In this document: positions 18,438-27,795 of the stretch, piece by piece
Numbering within the stretch: the stretch's first letter is position 1
Layout: each line of letters begins with the position of its first letter
From: Pantoea conspicua
GTDB lineage: Bacteria; Pseudomonadota; Gammaproteobacteria; Enterobacterales; Enterobacteriaceae
Assembly (NCBI RefSeq): GCF_002095315.1
Contig: NZ_MLFN01000011.1
Location: forward strand, 1-64,000
Direction of reading: 5' to 3'
Length of the DNA: 64,000 nucleotides
Notes under the pieces: model-generated
Told to the model about the DNA's origin: nothing
The model's input: the letters and a program-made list of their open reading frames with translations, nothing else
Database searches by the model: none
Made by a program: the position numbers and the translations under genes

Positions 18438-19076
18438 ATGATGCCCTTTTCGAATGGTTTTCTGCTGAGCCTGTCGCTCTGTCTGGATATCGGTATCGCT
18501 AATATTGCCATGATCACCCTGGCGATGCAGCGCGGCTATTTCCAGGGATTCTGGCTGGGGATCGGGACCTGCATCGGTGACCTGTTTTATGCCCTGCTGG
18601 CGCTCTCTGGCATGGCGGTGCTGCTGCAGTTTACTCCGGTACGCTGGGTATTGTGGCTGGGCGGCAGCGCGATGCTGCTGTGGTTTGCGGTGAAAATGGC
18701 AATGTCCGCATGGCAACCCGCCGCGCCAATTGCCTTTGAAAAAGCCGCACCGCCGCGTCCACTGCGACAGGAATTTTCCCGTGGCGTGCTGCTGGCGATC
18801 TCCTCGCCCAGTGCGATTCTGTGGTTCGCCACCGTCGGTGGCGCGCTGATTTCCCGCATCGGTCAGCAGAGCGCTGGCACTTCCGTCGCCTTTCTCAGCG
18901 GTTTCTTTATTGCCGGTGTGATCTAGACCGGCGCGTTGTGCCTGGTCGGACATCTGGGCGGTCGGGCGTTGGGTCAGCGCTTACTGAAATATTGCGCCAT
19001 CGCCTCGGCCATCATCTTCAGCTATTTCGCGATCACCGTGATCGTCTCTGGCTACCGGGAATTTATACTGCGCTGA
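18438..19076 (+). pseudogene. LysE-family amino acid exporter with an in-frame amber stop
   Basis: A LysE/RhtB-type exporter: FSNGFLLSLSLCLDIGIANI opening and six predicted membrane helices. The frame is stopped by TAG at 18924-18926 but continues open for 49 more codons (TGALCLVGHLGGRALGQ to REFILR) to TGA at 19074. Family members commonly have tryptophan there, so TGG to TAG is the likely change. Full length would be about 212 residues, normal. A hairpin (CTTCACC/GGTGAAG) lies directly before the ATG and could hide the ribosome binding site. Its end overlaps the araC-type gene by 25 bases. Confidence 0.8.
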
Positions 19077-19900
19077 ACTCTTTGCTGCGCATAGTCGTGC
19101 GGCGTCACGCCCATTACTTTACGAAACGCATTGATGAAATGACTCTGATCGTAAAAGCCGAGTTCCAGCGCCGCTTCCAGCGGATGCACCCGATTACGCA
19201 GCAGCTGACGGGCGCGATGCAGACGCAACTGCATGTGATATTGCAACGGCGGCAGACCGGTATGTCGGGTAAAGCAGCGCACCAGATAATACTTGCTGAC
19301 GCCCGCCTGACTGGCCAGATCGTCCAGCGAGGGTTTGATCTCAAGCGTCGCCAGCAGTGCTTCTTTAACGCGGGCCACCAGCCGATGCTCCGCCGGGTCG
19401 GCGGGCGGGGCGGGTTGCAGCAGTTCACTGCACAGTGACAGCAGCTGCTGTTGCTGTTCTGTCAGGCTATCGCAACTGCTTGCCTGGGCGAAGCGGCACA
19501 AGGCGCTGAACAGACGAGGTTCATCCAGCACCCCTTCGCGTAACGCCGGAGCCTGATGGTGACTGGTCAGGTTGTGCTGAGTGGCGAGATTTTGCAGCAG
19601 CGACTGCGGCAGATGCACGCTGATAAAATTCACACCCTGATGATCAAAGCGCGAGGCCTGCAGCGTAGCCGGATTGTAAAGCGTGACCTGCCCGGCCTTC
19701 ACCTCGGCACTTTTGCCCGCCAGCCAGATCTGCTCTACGCCGGTCAGGTTGGCACTGATCACATACTCGTCATGCAGATGACGCGGAAACACGGCGTCGT
19801 GGGCGCTGACCTGCGAGCATTCAATGCCGTTGAAACTGAACCACGCCGAGGAGTGTAACGCCACGCTGTCGATCCTTTTGCAAGCGGATATTTCTATCAC
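19052..19900 (-). CDS. AraC-family transcriptional regulator
   Basis: A 282-residue AraC regulator: a cupin-like N-terminal arm (HDAVFPRHLHDEYVISANLTG) and two C-terminal HTH motifs, the first around LDDLASQAGVSKYYLVRCF and the second around ALELGFYDQSHFINAFRKV. Similar proteins often control adjacent LysE-type exporters, and here the convergent lysE pseudogene is the neighbour; control of curA to the right is also possible because they are divergent. The effector is unknown. Confidence 0.9.
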   Translation of the reverse strand: MIEISACKRIDSVALHSSAWFSFNGIECSQVSAHDAVFPRHLHDEYVISANLTGVEQIWLAGKSAEVKAGQVTLYNPATLQASRFDHQGVNFISVHLPQSLLQNLATQHNLTSHHQAPALREGVLDEPRLFSALCRFAQASSCDSLTEQQQQLLSLCSELLQPAPPADPAEHRLVARVKEALLATLEIKPSLDDLASQAGVSKYYLVRCFTRHTGLPPLQYHMQLRLHRARQLLRNRVHPLEAALELGFYDQSHFINAFRKVMGVTPHDYAQQRVQRSINSR

Positions 19901-20087
19901 GATGATTCATCACACCATTTTGCCGCCGCTAATGCAATTGCCGCTGCGCGCCGCACAACTTACATCTGCCCGCGCCATTCCTTTACCGCCCACAGCGCTA
20001 AACGCACACCGCCAGATGTCATCTACACTTTGTCGACGTTCACCCGGCAGTGCACTGCGCATTGCCCCGCAATAAAAGGATGACAGC

Positions 20088-21119
20088 ATGACTGAACACG
20101 CCAGCCAGAATCACGCATGGTTACTGGCTTCTCGCCCACAGGGTGAGCCGACCAAAGAGAATTTCCGCTATGTGGCGCAGCCCACCCCGGAACTGAAAGA
20201 GGGTGAAGTGCTGCTGCGCACTGTCTATCTCTCGCTCGACCCGTATATGCGGGGCCGGATGGATGAGGGAAAATCCTACGCCGCGCCCGCCGAGCTGGAT
20301 CAGCCGATGGTCGGCGGTACCGTCTGTCAGGTCGCCGAATCCAAAAACAGTGACTTTAAGACCGGTGACTGGGTGCTGTCACAGAGCGGCTGGCAGGAAT
20401 ATGCCGTCTCGGATGGCAAAGAGATCGCAAAGCTGGGCAATGACCTGCCACACCCGTCATGGGCGCTGGGCATTCTCGGGATGCCAGGCTTTACCGCCTA
20501 TATGGGGCTGATGGATATCGGCCAGCCTAAAGCAGGCGAAACCCTGGTCGTCGCGGCAGCCACCGGACCGGTCGGCGCAACCGTCGGTCAGCTGGGTAAA
20601 CAACAGGGCTGCCGGGTAGTCGGTGTCGCAGGCGGAGAAGAGAAATGCCGTTACGCGGTGGAAACGCTGGGCTTTGATGCCTGTCTCGATCATCACAGTG
20701 CCGATTTTGAACAGCAGCTGAAAAATGCCTGCCCGGATGGCATCGATATCTACTATGAAAACGTTGGCGGCAAGGTGTTTGATGCGGTGTTCCCGCTGCT
20801 GAATACCGCGGCGCGCGTGCCGGTCTGTGGTCTGGTTTCCGCCTACAGCCAGCGCGAGTTGCCTCCCGGCCCGGACAGAACCTCGCTGATCATGGCGGGC
20901 ATCCTGAAACGCCGCATTCGTATGCAGGGCTTTATCATCTTCCAGGATTACGGTGACCGCTATCCGGAGTTCCTTGAGGCGATGCGCCCGCTGGTGGAAA
21001 GCAAAAAAATCCATTATCGCGAACATATGATTGAAGGACTGGAGAATGCGCCACAGGCGTTTATCGATATGCTGAACGGCAAAAACTTCGGTAAGACCGT
21101 GGTGAAAGTCGCATCCTGA
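20088..21119 (+). CDS. curA: NADPH-dependent curcumin/alkenal reductase
   Basis: A 343-residue zinc-free medium-chain reductase matching E. coli CurA (YncB): SLDPYMRGRMDEGKSY near residue 45, the nucleotide loop AAATGPVGATVGQLGKQQGC near residue 155, and the conserved YYENVGGKVFDAV. It reduces double bonds next to carbonyls in curcumin, alkenals and related compounds with NADPH. AAAAGGATGACAGC precedes the start. It stands alone and ends at a strong hairpin. Confidence 0.92.
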   Translation: MTEHASQNHAWLLASRPQGEPTKENFRYVAQPTPELKEGEVLLRTVYLSLDPYMRGRMDEGKSYAAPAELDQPMVGGTVCQVAESKNSDFKTGDWVLSQSGWQEYAVSDGKEIAKLGNDLPHPSWALGILGMPGFTAYMGLMDIGQPKAGETLVVAAATGPVGATVGQLGKQQGCRVVGVAGGEEKCRYAVETLGFDACLDHHSADFEQQLKNACPDGIDIYYENVGGKVFDAVFPLLNTAARVPVCGLVSAYSQRELPPGPDRTSLIMAGILKRRIRMQGFIIFQDYGDRYPEFLEAMRPLVESKKIHYREHMIEGLENAPQAFIDMLNGKNFGKTVVKVAS

Positions 21120-21125
21120 CGGACA

Positions 21126-21152
21126 GCGTGCAGCGTCAATGACGCTGCACGC
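21126..21152. terminator. Bidirectional terminator between curA and the ribokinase-like gene
   Basis: GCGTGCAGCGTCA and its exact inverse flank a single base, making a 13-bp arm inverted repeat between two convergent genes. No long T run, but position and strength favour termination on both sides. Confidence 0.55.
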
Positions 21153-21159
21153 CCGCTCA

Positions 21160-22020
21160 TCAGTGTGGCAGTCGCGAAACGTGCTCTGCCGCCGCCCGGT
21201 TCGCCTCCTCCACCGCAGTCGCCAGCGTTGCCCCGTCGCTTAAGCGCTGACACAGCACTCCGACAAAGCAATCACCCGCACCATGCGTGCTGACCAGCGT
21301 GACTTTTTGCGCCGCCAGACTGCCGGTGTCGCCCGCCTCGCTATACGCCACCCCATGTTCGCCTGCCGTGACTACCACCTGCGCGAAGCGTCTGCCCAGC
21401 GCCTCGGCGGCGGTCCGCGCCGAAGCCAGATCCTGCACGCTGATCTGACACATATCGCGCGCCTCAATTGCATTCACCACCAGCAGATCGATACAGCGTT
21501 CGAACTCCGCCGACAGCGTTCTGGCCGGAGCGGCATTGACGCACACCGTAATGCCGCGTGCCCTGGCCGCCTGTGCCGCCCGCAGATTGACTGCTTCCGG
21601 CACCTCATTTTGCAGCACCAGCATCGACACATCCTGCCAGTAAGCGGGCTGCTCAAACACCGACAGTGCAATGTGCTGATTGGCGTTTGAGACCACCACC
21701 GCACCATAATCGCCTTCGGCATCGGTAATCGCCACGCTCATACCGGATGGCAGATGATCAATGGTGGTGACAGCAGTGCAATCCACCCCCGCCTGTTGCA
21801 GCTGATCCAACAGGAAACGACCTTGTGGATCATCACCCACCGCCCCGGCAAAGTGCACCGCTGCGCCCGCGCGGGCCGCCGCCACCGCCTGATTCCCGCC
21901 CTTGCCGCCAAACTTATAGTGACAGGCACTGCCCATCACCGTTTCGCCTTTCTCCGGACGATGTGGCGCGTCCAGCATAATGTCGTAATGAAGACTGCCG
22001 GTGACTGCAATTTTGCTCAT
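21160..22020 (-). CDS. Ribokinase-like carbohydrate kinase (PfkB family)
   Basis: A 286-residue PfkB kinase. The substrate motif GGKGGNQAVAAARAGA is near residue 38, and the ATP site and catalytic base are in STHGAGDCFVGVL near residue 245. Ribokinase itself is about 305 residues; the two are similar in layout. It is the last gene of the leftward sugar ABC operon, two bases after the RpiR gene, and should phosphorylate the imported or isomerised sugar in the cytoplasm. The exact sugar is unknown. Confidence 0.88.
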   Translation of the reverse strand: MSKIAVTGSLHYDIMLDAPHRPEKGETVMGSACHYKFGGKGGNQAVAAARAGAAVHFAGAVGDDPQGRFLLDQLQQAGVDCTAVTTIDHLPSGMSVAITDAEGDYGAVVVSNANQHIALSVFEQPAYWQDVSMLVLQNEVPEAVNLRAAQAARARGITVCVNAAPARTLSAEFERCIDLLVVNAIEARDMCQISVQDLASARTAAEALGRRFAQVVVTAGEHGVAYSEAGDTGSLAAQKVTLVSTHGAGDCFVGVLCQRLSDGATLATAVEEANRAAAEHVSRLPH

Positions 22021-22022
22021 AG

Positions 22023-22880
22023 CTAGAATTCCCGCAGATCCTGAACCGCATGCTGGGTTTTCATCAGGTTTTTCTCCGCCCGCTTTAAATCTTTTTTTGC
22101 GATAGCGACAAACAGCGCATCCAGAATATTGAGCTGGGCGATGCGTGACGCGGCGTTTTCACCTAACAGATGCGATCCCTGAGAGGTTGAATTGAGGACC
22201 ACATGCGCGCTGCGAGCAATCGGCGATTCGGCATAGTTGGAAATGGCGATCACCTTCGCGCCATTCCGTCCCGCCAGTTTCACCGGATCGTTCACGGCAC
22301 GCGTGGTACCCGAATGACTGATGGCGATAACCACATCGTCATCAGATAACACGGCGGCGGACATCAGCATAATATGGGCGTCATCATAGGCGGTCGACTT
22401 AATGCCTATCTTCAGCATCTTATGCGAGAGATCGCGCGCAACGGCGGCCGATCCACCTACTGCATAAAGATCGATATGACGCGCTTTAAAGATAATGTCT
22501 GCCGCGCGATTAAATTCAGAGACATCCAGAATCGACAGCGTTTCTTCGATTGCCTGAATGGAGGTTCTGAATACTTTTGCCAGCAATTGTTCCGACGAGT
22601 CATCCGGCTCAATTTCCGCATGCAATCCCGCCACCTCAGACTGGTTGTAATAAATCAGGCTGCTTCTGAAATGCCGGAAACCGGTGAAGTTAAGCTTTTT
22701 AGTGATCTTAACAATCATCGCTTCAGAGACATTATTCTCACCGGCAATCTCTTTTAATGACGACTGCTCGGTAATATCGGTTCTGGCGATAATCGCCTCA
22801 ACAACACGGCGTTCTAACGGCGTCAGCTGGGGCAAACGCATACGAATCTGAGCACCAATGGCTCGCGGATCTTGCTTCAT
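22023..22880 (-). CDS. RpiR/MurR-family transcriptional regulator
   Basis: A 285-residue regulator with an N-terminal HTH_6 domain (IAGENNVSEAMIVKITKKL) and a C-terminal SIS sugar-phosphate domain (GGSAAVARDLSHKML, VIAISHSGTTRAVNDPVKLA). It sits inside the sugar ABC operon between permease and kinase, so it probably represses this operon until a sugar phosphate binds. Its start overlaps the permease stop by one base. Confidence 0.9.
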   Translation of the reverse strand: MKQDPRAIGAQIRMRLPQLTPLERRVVEAIIARTDITEQSSLKEIAGENNVSEAMIVKITKKLNFTGFRHFRSSLIYYNQSEVAGLHAEIEPDDSSEQLLAKVFRTSIQAIEETLSILDVSEFNRAADIIFKARHIDLYAVGGSAAVARDLSHKMLKIGIKSTAYDDAHIMLMSAAVLSDDDVVIAISHSGTTRAVNDPVKLAGRNGAKVIAISNYAESPIARSAHVVLNSTSQGSHLLGENAASRIAQLNILDALFVAIAKKDLKRAEKNLMKTQHAVQDLREF

Positions 22881-23851
22881 TACTTGCCTCGGGTCGCCCG
22901 GTCAATCAACATCGCTATGATAATAATAAGGCCGGTAGCGAGCAATTGATAAAAGGCCTGAATGTTCAGTAAGGTCAAGCCATTACGTAACGCACCGAGG
23001 ATAATCACGCCAATCAGGGTGCCGAAGATGCTGCCCTTACCCCCCATTAATGACGCGCCACCAATCGCCGCCGCCGCGATGGCATCCAGCTCCCACAGGT
23101 TACCGATGGTTGGCTCCGCCGCGCCCAGTCGGCCAATCAGGATCAGCGATGCCAGTGAGGCCAGTAATCCGGAGAAGATATAGACCGTCACTTTGGTGCG
23201 TTTCACCGGGACACCGGCGACCCGCGCCGCCTCTTCGTTGCCGCCAATCGCCAGAATATATTCGCCCAGCGGGGTTTTGTTCATCACCGTCCACAGCAGC
23301 AGCGCGATTACCGCGACCACCACTATCGGCATCGGTACGCCGAACAGCGTGCTGTTCACCAGGCTGCGGAACGACGGCGGAATGCCAAAGATCGGATTGC
23401 CGCCGGTGTAGATCAGCGCAATAGCACGGAACAGTGACAGTCCGCCCAGCGTGACAATAAAGGGTTGCAGGCCCGCATAGGCAATCAGGGTGCCGCTGAA
23501 CAGGCCACACAGCGCACCGACGCCGAGGGTAGCGAGGATCGCCAGCGGCACCGGCACGCCCGACACCATCAGGGTTGCGCCGAGCACTGCCGACAGTGCC
23601 GCGCTCGGACCCACCGAGAGATCGATACCGCCGGAAATAATCACCAGCGTCATCCCCAGGGCGATTAACGCATTAATCGAGGACTGTTGCAGAATATTCA
23701 GCAGATTCGGCAGGGTAAAAAATACCGGCGACAGAAATGAAAATGTCACCACGATGATTAATAATCCAATTAAGGTGCCGGCATCGCGTAGATTAAATTT
23801 CAGCATCGCGGGCATGCGTACACCCGCTGGTGTGGTGGTCTGAGTCATCAT
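22880..23851 (-). CDS. Sugar ABC transporter permease (RbsC family)
   Basis: A 323-residue inner-membrane permease with eight or more hydrophobic segments and the RbsC/XylH hallmarks GGIDLSVGPSAALSAVLGA and AIAAAAIGGASLMGGKGSIF. The start at 23851 is chosen because GAAGG lies eight bases upstream; the frame begins five codons earlier. It forms the channel for a pentose- or hexose-type sugar with the ATPase and binding protein encoded upstream in the operon. Confidence 0.92.
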   Translation of the reverse strand: MMTQTTTPAGVRMPAMLKFNLRDAGTLIGLLIIVVTFSFLSPVFFTLPNLLNILQQSSINALIALGMTLVIISGGIDLSVGPSAALSAVLGATLMVSGVPVPLAILATLGVGALCGLFSGTLIAYAGLQPFIVTLGGLSLFRAIALIYTGGNPIFGIPPSFRSLVNSTLFGVPMPIVVVAVIALLLWTVMNKTPLGEYILAIGGNEEAARVAGVPVKRTKVTVYIFSGLLASLASLILIGRLGAAEPTIGNLWELDAIAAAAIGGASLMGGKGSIFGTLIGVIILGALRNGLTLLNIQAFYQLLATGLIIIIAMLIDRATRGK

Positions 23852-23883
23852 AGTTATAACCTTCAATAGAGTCCGATAAGAGG

Positions 23884-25385
23884 TCAGGTGGTCTGTTCAA
23901 TCTCTTTAATGGCAAAGCGGGCAATATTCTCTTCCGTGATCGCGCTACCGGTTAATTCTTTGGTAATTCGCCCTTCGCGCATCACCAGCACCCGGTCGGA
24001 GATCCGCATGATTTCAGTCATTTCGGACGAGACCACCACAATGGCCTTGCCCGCCTGGGCCAGTTTTTCAATTAAGTGATAAATTTCAGACTTGGCACCA
24101 ATATCAATACCGCGGGTCGGCTCATCAAATAAAAACACCCTGGCATCCGCCGCCACCCAGCGACCAATAATCACCTTTTGCTGATTTCCGCCGCTCAGCG
24201 TGCCGATGCTTTTTTCGATATCCAGCGGGCGCAGTTTCAGATCGCCCATCACCGTCTGCGCTTTGCGGTTCAGCCGTACCTGGCTGAGCAGGCCGCCAAA
24301 GGTGAAATGGTGCATCGAAGGCAGCGCCATATTCATCTTCACCGCCCGCTCCTTAATGATGCCCTCTTTTTTTCGGTCTTCCGGTACCAGACCAATACCC
24401 GCTTTGATGGCGGCCCGCACGTTGTGATTTTTCACGGCGGTGCCGTTCACGCTCACCGTACCGCTGGTGCGCTTGTCGATACCGGCAATCAGTTTAAGCA
24501 GCTCGGTACGGCCTGCACCCACCAGACCGGCAATACCCAGCACTTCACCAGCCCGTACGCTGAAGTTCGCCGCCATCACCTCATTGCCGCGCCCGAGGTT
24601 CTCCACCCGCAGCACCTCGCGGTCACTGACGAAGGCTGATGATCGAGCTTGTCAATCTTACGCCCGACCATTTTGGCGACGATGCTCTCTTCATCCTCAT
24701 CACAGATATTAACCACCCCAACCTGCTTGCCATCGCGCATGATGGTGGCCCGGTCACAGACCCGGAAAATCTCATTCATCTTGTGTGACACGTAGATCAG
24801 TGAGACGCCGGTCGATTTCAGATCGGCAATCAGTTCCGCCAGCCGATCAAATTCGGTCGGCGTCAGGCTGGAAGTTGGCTCATCCATTGCGATGATTTTG
24901 GCGTCATCGAGCAGCGCCCGGGCGATTTCCACAATCTGCTGCTGCGACACCTTGAGATTTTTGATCGGCGTGTTGGGATCGATGCTCGGGTCCAGCGTTT
25001 TCAGGATCAGCGTCGCCCGCGCCAGCTGGGCCGATTTATCCACCCAGCAGCCGCCGGCTTTGGTCAGCGGGCGACCGAGAAACATATTCTGCGCCACTGA
25101 GAGTTCCGGAACGTGCTGCAACTCCTGATGAATCATCGCAATACCGGCGTGACGGGCGCTGAGTGGATTCTTCATCTGCACCGGCTGACCGTTCACGCTG
25201 ATTTCGCCACTGTCCGCCGCCCGCACGCCGGAGAGAATATTCAGCAGCGTCGATTTACCGGCACCGTTCTCGCCAATCAGGGCATGAACTTCGCCAGGCC
25301 GCACTGAAAAATCGACACTCTGTAGCGCGGCGGCGTTGCCGTAGGTTTTACTGATTCCACGCATCATTAAACGATTCTGTTCCAT
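23884..25385 (-). pseudogene. Sugar ABC transporter double ATPase (RbsA family), one-base frameshift
   Basis: Both ABC domains of an RbsA-like ATPase are present: first Walker A GENGAGKSTLLN with signature KVSQQQIVEIARALL, second domain with GLVGAGRTELLKL and TLSGGNQQKVIIGRW. The frame changes near 24637, between the domains: the first frame runs IDKLDHQP and then into unrelated sequence, while AFVSDREVLRVENLG continues in the other. Restoring one base gives about 500 residues, normal for RbsA. All other genes of the operon are intact, which favours a sequencing error over real loss. Confidence 0.85.
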
Positions 25386-25404
25386 ACGCGCTCCGCCTGA
25401 CTTA

Positions 25405-26442
25405 TTACTGGGTCAGCAGCTGACGCAACCGGCTGTTGTCTTTGGTCGAAAAGGCCTCGACATTCTCTTTGGTGATCAGCGCCTGCGGCGTCGAGATTAC
25501 CCGGGAGAGTTTCTGGCCGTTGACCAGGCGAATCATCACGTCCATCGCCACTTCGCCGGTCAGCACCGGGAAACTGTCTACCGTGCCGGTCAGCTCACCG
25601 CGCTTGATCGAGGCATAGGCATCAGAGATACCGTCGGTGCCAAAAATCGCCACCTGTGACGCTTTATTCTGCGCCCGTACCGCTTCCACCACACCGAGTG
25701 CCATGGTGTCGTTGTTGGCGTAGAAACCAATCAGGTCCGGGTGCTGTTGCAGAATGGTCGAGGCGGCATTGAACGCCTGCTCGCGGCTCCAGTTGGCCGG
25801 TACGCTGGCGGCAAGGGTGAATTTGCCGTTGGCCTGCAACGTCTCCTTAAATCCACGGGTGCGCTGTCCGGCGGCATAGACGCCCGGCTGCCCTTCAATC
25901 ACCGCCACTTTACCGCCCTGTGGATGGTGTTCGATAAACCATTTGGCTACCCGTACGCCATTATCTTTCTGCACGTTACCCACGTAATACTGTGCATTGG
26001 GCATCACCGCATCGTTGACGTTAACCACCGGGATATTCTTGCTGTTGGCCGTTTCCAGCGCGGGTTCCAGATTGCTGTCGGTCTGCGGCGAAACCAGCAG
26101 GCCGTTAAAGCCCTGGGAGATCAGGGTTTCGGCGATAGAGAGCTGACCCAGCTGATCGTCTTCATTGGCTGCCGCCTGATACGCAACGGTGAAGCCATAT
26201 TTTTTCGCCACGTTCTGATAACCCTGGCCGAGTGAGCGCCAGTATTCATTGGTCAGGGTTTTCGATACCCCACCAACCTTCAGCGTCTTGTCCACTTTTG
26301 GCAGAGCGCCATATTTCGTATCAAGCTGGGTCCAGTCAGTGCGATCCGGTTCAGTGTCGGACTGCAGCGGTGCCAGTTCCGCCGCATACACGGTGCTGCA
26401 CAGCAGTGAGGAAGCAATGACGGCGATCAGGAGTTTCTTCAT
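25405..26442 (-). CDS. Periplasmic sugar-binding protein of the ABC transporter
   Basis: A 345-residue RbsB-type binding protein. Signal peptide at residues 1-20 (LLCSTVYA cleavage). The two-lobed fold is marked by LISQGFNGLLVSPQTDSN and IGFYANNDTMALGVVEAVRA. The mature protein has a longer N-terminal segment than RbsB, similar to binding proteins for inositol or rare sugars. It would capture the sugar in the periplasm and hand it to the RbsC-type permease. The ligand is not known. Confidence 0.9.
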   Translation of the reverse strand: MKKLLIAVIASSLLCSTVYAAELAPLQSDTEPDRTDWTQLDTKYGALPKVDKTLKVGGVSKTLTNEYWRSLGQGYQNVAKKYGFTVAYQAAANEDDQLGQLSIAETLISQGFNGLLVSPQTDSNLEPALETANSKNIPVVNVNDAVMPNAQYYVGNVQKDNGVRVAKWFIEHHPQGGKVAVIEGQPGVYAAGQRTRGFKETLQANGKFTLAASVPANWSREQAFNAASTILQQHPDLIGFYANNDTMALGVVEAVRAQNKASQVAIFGTDGISDAYASIKRGELTGTVDSFPVLTGEVAMDVMIRLVNGQKLSRVISTPQALITKENVEAFSTKDNSRLRQLLTQ

Positions 26443-26507
26443 ACGATGACCTTTCTTCTCTGGGTGTTGGGTAGAGGTTGTTAACTTTTTTACCGGCGGT
26501 GTGACCG

Positions 26508-27488
26508 TTAGCGTGCCAGCATGATGTCATTGACGATCTGTTGTGAAGCCACGGCATCCTGACAATCGATTGCCGCCTGTAATGCCGCGTTATCATCCAG
26601 TTGCTCACACAATTTCAGTAAACGGATGACGGTGGCGATATTGCTTTCCGCTTCCCGAATCGGGTCGAGTCCGCTGGCGTCCGGAAAAGTATCGAAGTAG
26701 TAAGCGCCGCTGTAGCCGTCACGCTGCATCTGCCAGAGAAACTCCAGCGTGGCGCGCGGATTCACCGAGCCGACCATCAGCCCGTCATCGCGTTTACCCC
26801 AGCCGTCGTTCAGATCAAGTCCCAGCAGACGGGAACGGCGCGCCACCATCGCCGCCGCGTAAGCCGGGATCTCATTGGCAAACAGCACGTGGGCGAAGTC
26901 GAGCGTAATGCCCAGGTTTGGACAGCCCGCTTCCTCCACCGCCAGCAGACAGGTGGTGGCGTTAGGGAAAATGCTGTAAGCACGCGGCTCGTTGGGTTTG
27001 TATTCAATGCTGACGTCGACGTCGGGCGCATAGTCCGCCACTTCACGCACCGCACTGACCGCGTCTTCCCAGATCTTTTTGTAATCTGCCTGGAAGCAGT
27101 AATCGAAACCATCCTGCCCCATCCATAACGTCATCAGCTTTGAGCCAAACTCCCGGCCGGTATCAATGCCGCGCTTGGTCAGCTCGATCGCTTCACGACG
27201 CACTTTCGCATCGGGATGGGTAAAGGCGCCGATTTTGAACTGTGGTGCGTCCCAGCGCATCTGCATCCCGTTGACCGCCAGACCGGCATCAGCAATCGCC
27301 TGCCGCAGTGTGGCAATGTCGCTGGTGAGGTGCTGCGGGAAATTGAGATCAAGGTGGGTTAAACCCTTTACCTTACCGGCGCGGTCAATCATCTGCAGTA
27401 CCGACGGTTTGCCCTGCAAATCAGGCCAGTAAAGATGAGCGCCCGAGGCGAAGGAGTTCAGACGGGTGGCAAATTTCAGTTCGGACAT
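26508..27488 (-). CDS. Sugar isomerase/epimerase (xylose isomerase-like TIM barrel)
   Basis: A 326-residue AP-endonuclease-2-family TIM barrel. Metal-ligand segments are visible in DVSIEYKPNEPRAYS, GITLDFAHVLFANE and GLDLNDGWGKRDDG. It is the first gene of the leftward operon and probably isomerises the imported sugar before phosphorylation by the ribokinase-like enzyme. Related proteins include L-rhamnose, tagatose and erythrulose-type isomerases; I cannot choose among them. Confidence 0.85.
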   Translation of the reverse strand: MSELKFATRLNSFASGAHLYWPDLQGKPSVLQMIDRAGKVKGLTHLDLNFPQHLTSDIATLRQAIADAGLAVNGMQMRWDAPQFKIGAFTHPDAKVRREAIELTKRGIDTGREFGSKLMTLWMGQDGFDYCFQADYKKIWEDAVSAVREVADYAPDVDVSIEYKPNEPRAYSIFPNATTCLLAVEEAGCPNLGITLDFAHVLFANEIPAYAAAMVARRSRLLGLDLNDGWGKRDDGLMVGSVNPRATLEFLWQMQRDGYSGAYYFDTFPDASGLDPIREAESNIATVIRLLKLCEQLDDNAALQAAIDCQDAVASQQIVNDIMLAR

Positions 27489-27755
27489 GAGGATTAATCC
27501 TTCAGATAGTGACTTGTGATGTACTTTCCATATTCACGATTATTTGTGAAGTTATACATTAATCTACTCTCTGTACTCTGGCGCGCAAGCGTCTCCGGCC
27601 GGGATAATCGCCAAATTGAGAGAGCTGTCACGAAATAGTTTCGGGACGTCATTAAGTCAGATACCCAAAGAGACAGAAGAAAAATCTGGTGAAACAAGGG
27701 GTTAAACGGGAAGGCCAGGCGAAGCTGAGAAGAGAAAAACGGGGAAAGAAAATCA
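27489..27755. promoter_or_regulatory. Promoter region of the sugar ABC operon
   Basis: About 270 non-coding bases upstream of the operon's first gene. TTCAC-N8-GTGAA at 27533-27550 is an inverted repeat about 45 bases before the start and could be the RpiR-type regulator site. No near-consensus promoter was picked out. Confidence 0.35.
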
Positions 27756-27760
27756 GAAAA

Positions 27761-27787
27761 GCTGAGCGCCAGTCACTGGCGCTCAGC
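27761..27787 (-). terminator. Rho-independent terminator of gcd
   Basis: GCTGAGCGCCAGT and its exact inverse flank one base, forming a 13-bp arm hairpin nine bases after the gcd stop. On the minus strand it is followed by TTTTCTGATTTTC, a good T-rich tract. Confidence 0.85.
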
Positions 27788-27795
27788 CTGTCAGG

